Shown here piece by piece: positions 28,347 through 40,100 of a DNA stretch of 64,000 nucleotides. Within the stretch, counting starts at the first letter, position 1, and each line of letters begins with the position of its first letter. Origin of the DNA: Cafeteria roenbergensis (Eukaryota > Sar > Bigyra > Bicosoecida > Cafeteriaceae); NCBI GenBank assembly GCA_008330645.1, contig VLTN01000046.1, forward strand, positions 234,548 through 298,547. The letters run 5' to 3'. A program made the position numbers and the translations under genes. The notes under the pieces are model-generated. The model did no database searches and was not told the DNA's origin. It saw nothing but the letters and a program-made list of their open reading frames with translations.

Positions 28347-30640
28347 ATGCGGGTGTCCCTGCGCGTGCGCAGCTGGCTGCGCCGCTCCCAGGCGGCAGTG
28401 CAGCGCCTCGTGGTGTACGGCAAGGCCCCCACGCCGTGCATGGGCATGCTCCGCGCGTTGTTCCTGCTGACGATCGTGCTGGCCGTGCTCGCGGCCTTCG
28501 TCGAGACCGTGGAGCCCTTCACGGTTGGCCTGGTGCAAATCGAGGCGAGCAACTCCTCTGCGTTTGTGGGCCTCGCTCCCGAGCTCTTCCCCGACCCGGG
28601 GGACTGGGGGTGCGAGGCCCAGCCCGCATCCATCATTGAGCTCATCCACGCTTCGGGCGCGGCGATGGGGTTCGTGATCGTGGCCGAGCTGGCCTACCTG
28701 GCGGTGTTCTCGCTCGAGATGGCGCTCGCCCTGTGGGCCGCTCGCCTCGAGGTGCACAATACGCGCCACACCCCGCGGCTCAAGCGCGCGCAGGTGCACG
28801 CTACGGCGATTCGGCGCGGGTGCAGCTGCATCCAGGTGCGGTGGTGGTGCTCGTCGCTGATGGTGCGCTCCTTCGGGGGATGCGGGGCGTGGCTGGCGTC
28901 GGCGTGTTGCCTCCCGTTTTCCCTTGAAAGCATCGCCAGGCAGGCCAAGACGGCCGCGCAGCTGCGCAAGTCCGACTCGAAGCTGCGTCGCAACGCCCGG
29001 ACGCGGTCGCGCCCCGAGGCGGGCGGCTCGGGCAGGCAAGCGGCGGACGGCGACGACGGCCCGCTCGCGCTGTCGCAAGGCGCGGGCTCGGCAGCCGCGG
29101 CTTCCCCGGCCACGTCAAGCCCAGCCAAGTCGCGCAGCCGCTCGCAGGCGGTGCCGCGCACAAGCGCGTCCACCGACGGCGCGGGCCTGGCCTGGACTGC
29201 GGGGGGGGGCGCCGGCGGGCGCCTTCAGCCCGGCCACGCGCTCGCCGGCAGCGGGAGCAGGTCGTCCGCAGGCGGGCGCCCGCCCTCCCCCGACCAGAGC
29301 AGCGGCGCATCGGCCCTGGGCGATCCGCCGCTGCCGTCGCTCGCTGGCGGCGCCCCCGCCGCAACCCCAGTGGCGCCCTGCGTGACAGCATCGCAAGCCC
29401 AGCTCATGCTAGCAGTGCACGCCGCCGTGCGGGGCGGCGTGCGCGCGCTTCAGGTGGACATGTCCGTCCGCCCAGTGCCCGCATCGGCCTGGCCCCGAGC
29501 CCGCCCCTGCTGCGTCTGCTGCGCCGCCGTGGCGGTGCCGGACGAGGGCACGGCCAGCGCCTTCCTCGGCCCCCGCGTCGTGCACGGCAGAGCCCACATG
29601 TGGAAGCCAGGCAGCGATGTGCTCGCCCTCTCCTCCGCGCGCAAGCGGCGCGAGCGAGCCATGGCGGAGGGAAAACTCGACGCGACCGGCGCCGCCGCCT
29701 CTGCCGCCGCCCCGGACGGCGGAGCGGAGGCGGAACAGCAGCAGCAGCCCCCCGTGGTGTCCCCGCTCCGCCAGGCGCAGGCAGGGCCGGGCGGCCCCAG
29801 GGGCAGCGTCGCGGCGTCCCGGCAGTCTGTGGCAGAGCCCGAGTCGCCCCCGCTGCCGTCGCCCGTGCCGTCGCACCGGTCCTCTGGCGAGGGCAGCGCG
29901 ACCGGCCTGCGATCCTTCCTGTTCCAGCTGGCCGCGTCCGGGTCCTCCATGCGCCGCGTGGTGTCCGTGACGGCCCTCAACAGGGCGCGGGTTCACGCGG
30001 GGGCAGTGCAGTTTGGGGAGGTGTTCGGCGACGACGCGGTGGCCACAATGGCATTCGCGGACGGCGTGGTGCCGGCGGCGCCCTCGCCGCGCGCGGCGGG
30101 GCCAGGCTTTTCGGCCACGCTCCCGGACTCTCCTCAGCGCCGGAAGACGATGCAGCCGCCGCAGCGTGGCGGGCCCGCGTCCGGAAGGATCGGGCTGCTG
30201 CAGCCATCGGACGACGACGAGGGCGAGGACGACAGCGAGCCGTCTGGGGACGGCCCCGGCGGCAGCGGAGCCGGCCGCCCAGGAGGCGCCGCCGGCCCGC
30301 CCCCCCGACGGCGCAAGCCGCCGCCCGCCCCGGCCCGCAAGCGCTCGAGCAGCGACTCCGGTCAGTCGGCCGACGGGCCCGCGAGGCGGCGCGCTGTTCG
30401 CATCGGATCCGTGCCCGAGGCCAAGCTCGGGGCAGCGTCAGGCGCGCCGATGTCCCCCATCCCCGAGGGCAGCGTCGGCGACACGGAGGCCGACGGCGCC
30501 TCCCGCCGCAGCATCGCAGCGCTGGGGCTGAGCGACAGGTCCTCGGCCGCGAACGGCTCCCCGCCGCCGGGCCCGCCACGCAGGGGGGCCGGCGGCGCCA
30601 GCCCTCAGTCGGCGGGGGCGCAGGGCGGCCACATCTGGCC

Positions 30641-30685
<45 letters not shown>

Positions 30686-33407
30686 GCATGACGTGGACGC
30701 GGGCGCCGGTGGCGGGGGGCCCCGGGAGCAGGCCGGCGAGGGCGGGCACCGTGGGGGCGGCCCCACCGCGCAGCCGCCTCCCGCCGAGGAGCAGGCCATC
30801 TGCACCATGTGCCTCCCCAGGGCGTGCTGCGTTTGGGTGCTCCGGATCGCCTGCTGCGAGCGCCTTGGTTCCAGGGGGGGCGTGCAGTCGAAAGCCATGC
30901 CAGCCTTCTCCCCAGTGCACGCGCTCGTGTCGGCCGGGTCGGAGGCGGCGGTCAGCTGGACGCTGTTCTCCGACCGCCCGGCGCTTCGGCTCGCCGCCCC
31001 AATCGTGGGGAATGAGCCCGCCCCGCAGCCGCTGCGGTCGCTGCTGGCGGCAGACGCGTCGGGGCTGGAGCCTCGCTCAGCCGACGGGCATGCGCCCAGG
31101 GGCAGCGCTGGCAGCGACTCCGCGGACCAGCTCTCGGCGGATTCGCCATTCGTCACTTCGCCCCTGCGCGGGGTGGCTCTGCCGCTGGGCCCGGCGGCCT
31201 CGCGCGCCAGCATCGGTGCCACGGCCTTGCTTCGGAGCTCTGCCCGCGAGGTGAACGCGACGGGGGCTGACAGCAAGCGCGCCAGCGCACGCCGCACTCA
31301 ACGGTACGACTCCTTCGCCGTGGAGCTGCGAAACCGCAGCAGCAGCAGCTCCACGCAGAGGCAGCCGCAGGAGCCCGGGCACGTCTTGGGCCGGCGCAGC
31401 AGAGCCGACAGCGACCTGATGGACGAGGTGTCGAGGCTGGAGGGAAGCCAGATGGGGGAGGGGCGGCGCGCGAGCAGCGCGGCGGGGGGCGCGCTGGGGG
31501 GGTTCCCGCGCGGGGCGCTGCCGGGGGAGGCGGGGACCAGCACCGTGATGGCGCTGGGGCGGTCGTTCGTGCTGCGCGGCCCGACGGGCGCTGCCGCGGA
31601 GGAGAGCGGCGCAACGGCGGGCTCCCGGCAGGCGGGCATGCACAGCGTGGAGATCATGCCCGAGTACCTGGACGTGCTGCCGGTGGACTGGTTCTGGACC
31701 CGCGTGTGGGCGCTGACGCGGCCGGAGCGCCTGCTGGACGCGCTGTTCCTCCTGCCCGTCGTGGTGTGGCTGGCCAGCGGCCTGAGCCCGCGGGTGATCG
31801 GGGCGTGCGTCACCGGCTTGAACTTTTGGCGCGTGCTCCGCGCGGCGCGGGTTGCCAAGGTGCTCCGCTACTACGGCGGGTTCAGGCTGCTGCTGGAGGC
31901 ATTCAGCCGAAAGTTCGACGCCCTGGCCACCAGCTGGCTGCTGTGCGCCTGCGGCGCCGTGCTGCTCGCGGGCCTCATATTCGTCGCTGAGTTCGGCAAG
32001 GACTCCGAATTCGACGAAATGGGAAGCGCAGTCTGGTGGTCCGTCATCACCCTGACCACGGTGAGGGGCCCGCGCCGCCCGTCCTGGGCCGCCCCGCGCA
32101 GCTTGCCGGTGTTCGCCCTGTGCTCGGCGGCCAGCGGGTCGGACTGCCTCGCGCCATCCCGGGCTGCGCCATGCCTGCCACGTTACAGCGCCTGACCGCC
32201 CCCGCGCCAGCCCGATCCACTCCGCGTCGGCCCGACCCGCTCCGCGCCAGCCCGATCCGCCCCGCGCCCGCCTGACCGCCGCCTTCCCTGCGCGCCCTCC
32301 CCGCCCGCATCCTCCCCGCAGGTTGGCTACGGCGACAAGCTCCCGGTGCAGGCGGCGGGCAAGCTGGTGGCGACGGTGGCCGCAATCGTGGGCATCGCCC
32401 TGTTCACGCTGCCGTCGTCCGCCCTGGCTGCCGGCTTCTCCGAGTACATGCTGGAGCGCAACGACGCGGCGGCGCTGGCCGTCCAGAAGCTCGTCGATGT
32501 GGTGCGGCGGCAGAAGCTTCGGCGGCCGTTCAAGCTGCTGCGGGCCAAGGCGGACCGCGTGCTGCTAGAGCTCATCCGCCGGAAGGAGGGGGACTACCCG
32601 CGGTACCTGAAGCGGAAGGCAGCGGTGCGGAAGCTGTTCGGCCACTGCGCCGGGGAGCAGGGGGAGGTGTTCATGGTGCTGGCGCAGGCCAAGAAGGTGG
32701 AGAAGCGCCTCCGATACGTGGCACAGGCCCACCTCACCCGGCACATTGCCGCCGGCCCGGGGAGCGGCATCCCGCCCCTGAACCTGTCGGCGGGCGCGGG
32801 AACCGCCGCCGCGTGGCCGGAGGAGGCCACCCTTACCGCCCTCCAGCGGTTCATCTCCAACCCCGCGGTGGTGCTCGCGCGCACGCACAGCTCCTTGACG
32901 CGCGCGGACAGCATCAGTAGCCTAGGGCTCTCCGCGACCCGCGGCGGCGGTGCAAGCGGCCCAAGCAGCTCCCTTGGAGTCCCGAGCCCGGTTCAAGCCG
33001 ACAGGCTGCCCCGGACAGTGGCCGGCCCCAGCTCCAGCTCCGGCAGGCCGCCCCCGCCCCCCGCCCGCGCGGCCAGCGACCGGCCCGCGGCGCCCCCTCG
33101 CGCTGCTGGCTTCATGCGCATGCCCGCCGCGCTCGACGAGGTGGCGGATGTGCTCGTCAGCTCGCCCGACGGCCGGCCGGACCGACCGGCCTCGATCCAC
33201 GCAACCGCCTCCGCGCGTGATCGGTCCGTGCGCGACCTTGTGAGGGCCGCGAGCGATGTCTGGAGCGTGCCGTCGCCCGAGGCCGTGGTGGACGCCGTTA
33301 CCTCGTCCGACAGCGACTGGACTGACGACGATGGCCGACGCAGCGACGACGGCGATGCGGGGTCCCCGCCCGCCCCGGGCAGCGACGACTCCGATCGGCC
33401 GGAGTGA
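28347..33407 (+). CDS. Voltage-gated K+ channel, KCNQ/Kv-like, with giant S2-S3 insertion (two exons)
   Basis: 1,599 residues. Exons 28347-32060 and 32322-33407 join in phase 0; the intron (GTGAGG...CGCAG) falls inside the selectivity filter, giving TLTT then VGYGD (Thr1238-Asp1243). S1 is near residues 34-55 (LRALFLLTIVLAVLAAF), S2 near 106-130, S3 near 1128-1150 (LLDALFLLPVVVWLASGL). S4 is near 1158-1180 (FWRVLRAARVAKVLRYYGGF, with three to four periodic positive charges), then S5, the pore helix (SAVWWSVITLTT) and S6 (VGIALFTLPSSALAAGF). The pore and S6 with the helix that follows look closest to KCNQ-type channels. Between S2 and S3 lie almost 1,000 mostly disordered residues with a 13-Gln run. 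A basic helical region and a Ser/Pro-rich tail follow S6. ATG 28347 is the first in-frame ATG before S1. Confidence 0.93.
30642..30680 (+). repeat. (CAG)13 coding polyglutamine
   Basis: Thirteen uninterrupted CAG codons inside the S2-S3 insertion of the K+ channel gene. Pure CAG tracts are prone to length change. Confidence 0.97.
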
Positions 33408-33887
33408 CCAGTTTAGAGCAGGCCGCGGCAACGGGGCAGTGTGTCGCGGGTGAGTGAGGGGGGGGGGGGTAGGGGGGCGGAGCGGATCGCGCGTCCGCTC
33501 TGCGGGCGCCGCGACGCCGCTGGCTGGCTTGTGAGCAACGAGGAGTCTGCGGATAGCGCGGCTCGGGTTTTGACTGAGCGATGGTTTGAAACAGAGAGAT
33601 TTGATGCGTAGCCATTGGCTGACGGCCCTTGCGTCGAAATGATCGATTGGCGACTCCGCTTGCGCTGTGCCGCGTCGCATGGGGCACCTCCGGGCTGCAG
33701 GCAGGTCTGAGTCCCGGCACTGGCTGGCCTCGCCCGCGCAAACAACAATGCCTGCCGCTCCGCCACCCCTCACTCCCCGCTTGCCACGCCCCCTCCCCCA
33801 TGTCTGTGCGGTCGTGATCTTGGCGTCCGTGGTCCCCTCTGGAGCCGGCTCGCCCCCACGCCGCCTCGGCTGGTGCTGCCGCCGGGA
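33408..33887. other. Convergent 3' intergenic region with G-rich tract
   Basis: 480 bp between the ends of the channel gene (+) and the RING-LON gene (-), longer than the other convergent gaps in the window. It contains a run of about 11 G followed by TA and six G near 33459-33478, which could form a quadruplex on the + strand. No gene recognised. Confidence 0.55.
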
Positions 33888-35862
33888 TCACGCCAGGTCG
33901 CCGTGGTTGGCCTCCCAGGCAGCTCTGTTGCCGGCCAGCAGCAGCACCACCACCAGCAGCAGGAGCGTGGACAAGGCGGCCAGCGGCCCCTGGGCTTGCG
34001 AAAAACCGCCCAGCAGGGTCGACTTGCGGCCCAGACGGGTCCGGGAGAGCATCCACAGGGCCCTTCCGGCCTCGACCCGGTCCAGCGGGTCGCAGTCGTC
34101 GCCAGAAGTCGCGCCTGCCGCCAGCACTGGCTGCGCTGCCGCTGCTGTCCCCGGCCCGTCACCGTGCGAGCCTGCGGCACCTGCTTCTCCGGCCTCCGGA
34201 GCGGCGTCGGCGGCGGCCGCGCGCGAGCCTGCGGCGATGGCTTCGGGCCCTGCGCCCCTGTCTCTCCGATGCCGAAGCGTGCCGCCGTCGCCCCCTGCCG
34301 CCGCGCCCCCAGCTGCTGCGCCCCCAGCCGCCGCGCCCCCAGCCGCCGCGCCCCCAGCTGCTGCGCCAGCTCTGCCCGCCCCTGGCGCCGCGTCTGCGGA
34401 CTTGTCGCTCTGCGCTGCGATGCGCAGCAGAAAATCGAGGAGGAGCTGCTGGCGCTCGGACAGCAGCTCCGTCTGCATCGCCCGCCTGCGCTCCTCCGCC
34501 GAGAGGTCGAGCAGAGCGCACAGGTAGAACGTCAGCGGGCCTGGCCGCAGCGGCGGCTGCCCGAAGTGGGCGTTGATGGGCAGAGCTGCGGCTCCCGCCT
34601 GCGCAACCAGCCGCGCCGCAAACCGGGCGAGGCGACTGCTGGCGTTGCTGCGAGAGCCGACAAGCGAGGAGTCGCCGCTGCCTCCGCCGTCCGCGGGAGC
34701 AGCCCCTCCGGCTGTCTCGTCCTTGTCGTGCACCGGCTCGCACCACACCAGGCAGAGCCCGCCCATGCCCTCCAGCTCCTCCACAGCAAGCCCAGACGCC
34801 GCGGCAGGCCCGTGCGCCGGTGCCACGCCGCTTGCAGCCGGCGGGCTTGCAGGGGAGGCGTGGGGCGCTGGGGTGCGCGCCCGCTCCGCCGCTGCCGGCG
34901 CTGGGGTGCGCACCTGCTCCGCCAGTCCTGCATCTGCGGCTGGCGCAGCAGCAGCAACCGCGTCAGTGGCTGATTCCTCTGCTGGTGCTGGTGCTGGTGC
35001 TCCGGCCGCGGGTGCTGCCGTGCGCGACGGTGTGGCGGCAGCAGGGCCTGCCGCCGCGGCAAGCCGGGCCAGGCGCTCGCTGCGAGAGAGCACCCTGTAG
35101 CGGCACTCCACCGCGGCCTTGACGTGCACGCGGCCGTCCGGCGTGCGGCGTGCGCTCTCGGCCCTCACCACCGCTCCCATGGCCGCGTCGCGGGTCGGCT
35201 GCACCGCGAACCGCCGCGCGGTCGTCCCCATCACCCGGTCGATCAGAGCCAGGTAGCGGGGCTCGAAGAAGACGAGGTCGATAGGAAAGCCTGGCGGGAA
35301 CACGTGCTCGGCGCCGGCTGCGTCAGGGGCTGGCTGGGCGGTCGGCGTGTTGCAGGCGATGAACGCAACCGGAAGGTCCAGCATCCCGGTCGCGGGAGCG
35401 GTCTCGCCGTCCTCCTCCGCCTCCTCCAGGCGTCGTTTGTAGGCTTCTGGGAAGCGGTGCTCCACGATGGAGGCCAGCGCGAAGTTGCGGGCGAGCTGGG
35501 TTGCGGGCGAAAAGAACGGGCTGCGGCACAGCGGGCACTCCCTCCTCGCGCCAAGCGCCCTGCGCGTCGCGAGACAAGAGACGAAGCTCGCCACTCGCAC
35601 AGCTAGCACGCGTATGCCTGATCAACGCTGGGCCGCTGCCCGTCTGCGGAGCTGATGCGGCACTCCCGGCCCCAGCGATGCGAGCTTTGAAATCGCGCAA
35701 CAGGAGCTGCGGCAGCCGCCAGCGCCCTCACATGACCAGCGGGGCCCTCGAAAACGAGTGGCCGCACGGCAGGGTGACCGGGTCGAAAAACAGGCGACGG
35801 GACAGCGGGCACAGCAGCTCGTCGAACACCTCCGCATCAGAGCCGCCGCAGGCAGCTGCCAT
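33888..35862 (-). CDS. Degenerate RING plus LON-domain protein with C-terminal membrane anchor
   Basis: 600 residues from exons 35862-35732 and 35559-33888, joined in phase 2 (donor GTGAGG, acceptor GCGCAG). The N-terminus has a RING/U-box outline: ELLCPLSRRLFFDPVTLPC, GHSFSRAPLV and ECPLCRSPF. Of the eight zinc ligands only about five remain (the second, fifth and sixth positions are Ser, Ser and Ala). A LON substrate-binding domain follows from about residue 103 (LDLPVAFIACN, FEPRYLALIDRVM, RFAVQP, CRYRVLS), is split by Ala/Pro-rich insertions, and resumes as helices near 386-431. The arrangement resembles LONRF E3 ligases, but no TPRs are present. A hydrophobic segment near residue 580 (LSTLLLLVVVLLLAGN) makes it a likely tail-anchored protein. 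Start is ATG 35862; no ATG lies further upstream in frame. Confidence 0.8.
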
Positions 35863-36092
35863 TCCGCCGCCGGCCCAGGTGGCGAGGGCGAGTGCGAAGA
35901 GGCTAGCCCCCCGAGTTGCGGCCAAGGAATGGGGTGTTGCGGCTGCGAGAGCGCGGCGGCGATGGCACGGTGACGTGTGCTGCAGCGAGTCGGGGCCGCC
36001 GGCAGATTTTGCGAATGTTTGGCAGGAATCCGACGCAAACTGGAGCTGCGGGCAATGCGTGCCCAGACATCGCCCACACGCTCACTGCGCCC

Positions 36093-36911
36093 CTACGGCC
36101 GCCCATTTGCACGCGCCAGCTCCCCCAGGGCGAGGGCCAGGTCCGCCCTGGTGCGCGCGACCTGCCCGCTGGTGTCGAAGGCGCTGCTTGATCGGCGCAA
36201 TCGCGCGCCGATGGACATTTGCGCGTCGATCCGACGTTCCGCCTCGTCGCGCGCGTGGCCGTCTCTGCCAAGGATGCGCTCCACTGCGCGCTCCCGGTCC
36301 ACAAAGGTGCTCCAGACGACGTCCGCAGCCGCGTCCCAGCCGGCCTCAAGCAGAACCGCGGCCTCCAGCACCACGATGGGGCGAGGCGCCTCCGCACGCA
36401 CAAGGCCAGCGCCCGCGAGGTCCACGTCTCCAGGCTCGGCAACCTCCCCCGCCGGCCCCGGCGACGCCGCCGAGATGGCCCGGGCCAAGGTCGACACCGC
36501 GGCTGGTCGGTCGCAGGCGTCGGGCGAATCTGCTGGCAGCCACACAGTGCCACCCGGAGGCGCCGCCGCCTCGCTCCCGTCCAGGTTGCGCCCCTCGCCG
36601 ACGTGCTCGATTGCGCTCGCCACCACATCCGCGATGCGCGGCCACACGATGCGCTCCAACCGCCTGCGCGCGTCTGGGCTGCCGAAGACGATTCCACCGA
36701 GGGCGCGCCTGTCGATTTCCCCAGCTGCGTCCACGACCCTACTGCCAAACTCCGCCACGATGCACGCATGCCCGGGAGTTCCCGCCTTGTACGCCAGGTG
36801 GGCCATTTTGTCCGCATCGATGCCGACGCAGCCTAGCGCCTCCAGCCAGCGCCGGGCAGCCGACTTGCCCGAACCGATGCCACCCGTCAAGCCAATCACG
36901 ATCCGCCCCAT
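36093..36911 (-). CDS. coaE: Dephospho-CoA kinase
   Basis: Catalyses the last step of coenzyme A synthesis, ATP-dependent phosphorylation of dephospho-CoA at the ribose 3' hydroxyl. 272 residues from ATG 36911. The P-loop GLTGGIGSGKS is at residues 7-17 and the family acid motif GIDAD at 30-34. Later blocks are typical too: VAEFGSRVVDAAGEIDRRAL, IVVLEAAVLLEAGW, and a lid-like DRERAVERILGRDG followed by EAERRIDAQM. About 60 residues rich in Pro/Ala/Asp are inserted between the RLERIVWPRI helix and the LEAAVLLEAG strand, making it longer than the bacterial enzyme (about 200). In animals the domain is fused to PPAT, here it stands alone. It is divergent from the LRR/IQ/WW gene. Confidence 0.95.
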   Translation of the reverse strand: MGRIVIGLTGGIGSGKSAARRWLEALGCVGIDADKMAHLAYKAGTPGHACIVAEFGSRVVDAAGEIDRRALGGIVFGSPDARRRLERIVWPRIADVVASAIEHVGEGRNLDGSEAAAPPGGTVWLPADSPDACDRPAAVSTLARAISAASPGPAGEVAEPGDVDLAGAGLVRAEAPRPIVVLEAAVLLEAGWDAAADVVWSTFVDRERAVERILGRDGHARDEAERRIDAQMSIGARLRRSSSAFDTSGQVARTRADLALALGELARANGRP

Positions 36912-37150
36912 GCGCCGCCGTCCCGCTGGGCCGGCTCGGAGGTGTGCCGGCAGCGGGGGAGGGGCGAGGCAAGTGCGGCAGAGCAATGCCAGCCGAGTCT
37001 GTTGCGGCCCAAGGCACTTGCCCCCCCCCACCACAGGCTGCAGCGCACCCCAAACCAGGCGAGGGGTTCAGCAGGGGCGGGCACTGCCACTCGCAGCTGC
37101 CTGGCGCCTGGCCCTGTTGCGGCCGCAGCGGCAACCCCTTGGGGGCCGGC
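36912..37150. promoter_or_regulatory. Divergent promoter region, coaE and LRR/IQ/WW gene
   Basis: 239 bp between opposed ATGs at 36911 and 37151. It includes a run of nine C at 37020-37028. No motif could be assigned to either promoter. Confidence 0.4.
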
Positions 37151-40100
37151 ATGCGGGGAGGCGAACGGGTCGGTCGACGGCCCAGGCGCGCAGCCGCTGG
37201 CGCGAGCGCGCAAGCCGGTACGCGGCTCGTTGTGCAAAAGGGCAGCATTCGCGGTGCGGATGGCCAGCTGGACGCGAGGGCGCTGCTCCTGGGACCGCCG
37301 GCGTCGTCCGAGCTCGAGCATCCTTTCCGGTTGCAGCGCAGGCCTGACGCTGGCGCGGCGGAGGGCTCTGGCGCGGACGGGCGGGCCAACCCCGGCGAAG
37401 GGTCGCCGCGCAGGTGAGCGGCAGCGGCAGCGCCCGCTAGCAACGGCGTCGCCTGCACCACTGGCTCCCGCGCCGCGACTGGGCGGAGGCCGGCGGGTGT
37501 GCCGTCCGCTCGCTCCGATTGCAGTGGCCGGCTGCAATCGTTCACTCTCGCCACCCTCCCCCACCCTTCCCCTCCTGCTAGCCCCTCCCCGAACGATGCA
37601 GGGCACTTCCTTCGTTTGTCAAGCACTTTCTGCGCGAGGTTCCCGGGGACGCGAGCGACGCGCGCGTCGATGGCGTCGCCTCGGCCAGGCCGCCGCTCGG
37701 CGCAAGCGCGTCCGCGCCCAAGCTGCCCCCCCTCGGGGGAAGGCCCCCGCCAGCGGGGTTCCGACAGCCCCTTCCCGACGGGCTGTCGTCTGCGGGCGGC
37801 TACGTCCCTCGCGCCGTGCTGGAGCGCGCCGACGCGGGAACCCTCCGGGGGCCGCTAGGCCCAGCGCTCGTTGCGAGGGAGCGCCTGACGCTCGCCGCGG
37901 GGCGCCCTCGGGCCCCCGGCAGCGGGCGCGCCAGCCACCGTGATCCGTCCCGCATCGGGTCGGGCCCTGCGGACAACGCGGCGGCCGTCGGCCTTGGCGG
38001 CAGCGGCGTTGGCGGCAGCGGCGTTGGCGGCAGCGGCGTTGGCGGCAGCCTGCCAACGCTGCCTCCGCTCCGTGCCCCGGGGGAGGGGACTGCCGCTGCT
38101 GCTGCCGCCGCCACCAAAAACAACAACCCCGGCGGCGGCGCGTGGCCGGGCGGCGCCTCGGCTGCCGCGGCCGACAGCGACGCCAAGTCAGACACAGGCC
38201 GCGCCGGGGCCTCCTCCGCCGGCGGGGCCTCCTCCGCCGAGGCCAGCCGGCTGGGCCTGACCGACGACGCCGACCTCTCCGAGATGCTCCGCGAGGGCGG
38301 GCGCGTCACGAACGGGACCGTCCAGGAGGTTTGCTCGGCTCTGCCAGGCCTCACGTCGCTCGGCCTGGCCGGCTGCGTGGAGGTGAGCGACGCGGGGATG
38401 TGGGCCATCGCGCGCGAGTCACCGGGGCTGAGCAAGCTGGTGCTGTCCGGCCTGCCCCTGCTGACGCACGTGGGGCTACGGTCCGTGTCGCTGCGGTGCC
38501 GGCAGCTGACGTGGCTGGACCTGTCGCGGTGCCCCGCCGTCGATGACATGGGGCTGCGGGTGGTGGCGTCGGGCCTGTGGGGCCTGCACACGCTGCACAT
38601 GCGCGACTGCGCGGCGGTGCACGACGGGGGCGTTGCGGAGCTGGCGCAGTGCTGCCGGCGCCTGACGGACGTGGACGTGTCCCGGTGTCCGATGCTCACT
38701 GACAAGGCCCTCCAAGCCATCGCCCGGTACTGCACGGAGGAGGGGGGCCTCCGGCGCTTCGCCTTCGCGTCGTCGCGGTTCTGCACCGACACGGGCTTTG
38801 TTGCGCTCGCCGCCGCCTCCCCCCTGCTCGAGGCGCTCAACCTCAGCAGCTGCGCCAAGCTCTCCGGGGGGGATGGCCTGGCCGCCTTTGCCGCCTCCTG
38901 CCCGCGCCTGCACACCCTCGCGCTCGACGGCTGCGAGGGCATTTCCTCAGCGCACATCGGGGCGGCGGTGAGGCAGCTGCCCCTCCTGCGGAACCTCTTC
39001 GTGGGACGCTGCCCGGGCATTCGCAAGCAGGGGTACGCGGCCATCGCGCGCCACGGCGAGGCCCTGGAGGTGCTGCGGATCGGCGGAACGCCCAGCTGCG
39101 ACGACGACGCCGTGGCGCTCATGGCCGACACGCGACCGCGCCCGCGTGCCAGCGGCGCCGACAGCGCCCGCAGCGGCGCGGAGGCCGCCGCTGCGGACCG
39201 CGGAGGCGCCTGCGGCGACGCCGAGCGGGGCAACGGGTCAGCGCTGCACCGGCTCGTAGACCTGGACCTCTCGGGCAGCGAGCGCCTCGGGAAGCGCGGC
39301 GTGCTGGCGCTGGTGCGAAGCTACCACGGCCTGCTCTCGCTGCGGCTGGACCGGTGCCGGCGCATCAAACGAGCCTTCGTGCTGCGCCTCGCCGAGGAGC
39401 TGCCGCTGGCCCGCCCGGGGGAGCGCTGGTTCGGCCTGGAGCCCGTGCCCGACGCGGCTGAGAGGGCGGCGATGATCGCTCGCCGCGAGCTCGAGTGGAC
39501 GTCGACGGACCGGCTCTGCCGGTGGTGGCGGGGCGCGTCGGCGGTGCTGGAGCTGCGGCGGAGGGCGGCGTGGCGCCGGGGCCTGGCCGCCGTGCTGGCG
39601 CTGCAAGCCCGGTCGCGCGGGGGGCTGGCCCGGGAGAGGGTGCGCCGGATGCGGCGGCGGCTTGCGGCCGAGGCGGCAGCGTCCGCGATCCAGCAGGCCT
39701 GGCGGGCGAGCGGGGCGCGGCGCGCGGCGGCCAGGCTGCGGGCGCTGGAGGCTCGCGAGCGGCACAGGCAGGGGGCCGCGGGGGCACTACAGCGCGTGTG
39801 GCGGGGCCACAGCAGCCGGCGCCGCACGGACACGATGCGGTCTGCGGCGGCCCTGAGGCAGGCGAGGGCGGCGCGCGCTGCCGCCCTCGCGGCGGAGGCG
39901 GCGGGTCTGATCCAGCGGTCCTGGAGGGCGACGCTGGCGCGGCGGGTGGCTGCCGAGCGCAGGGGGGAGGTGGAGCGGCTGCGGCTGCGGCGGCGCCTGC
40001 AGGAGGCTGCTGCGGCGACGGTGGTCCACGCCGCGAGGGCCTTTCTCGCCAGGCGGGAGCTGCAGCGGCGGCGGGCGGCGTGGCTTGAGCAGCTGCGCCG

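Noticed and set aside
37800-39233. Antisense frame of 477 codons opposite the LRR/IQ/WW gene
   Set aside because: It reads as Ser/Arg/Pro low complexity and mirrors real LRR codons on the + strand.
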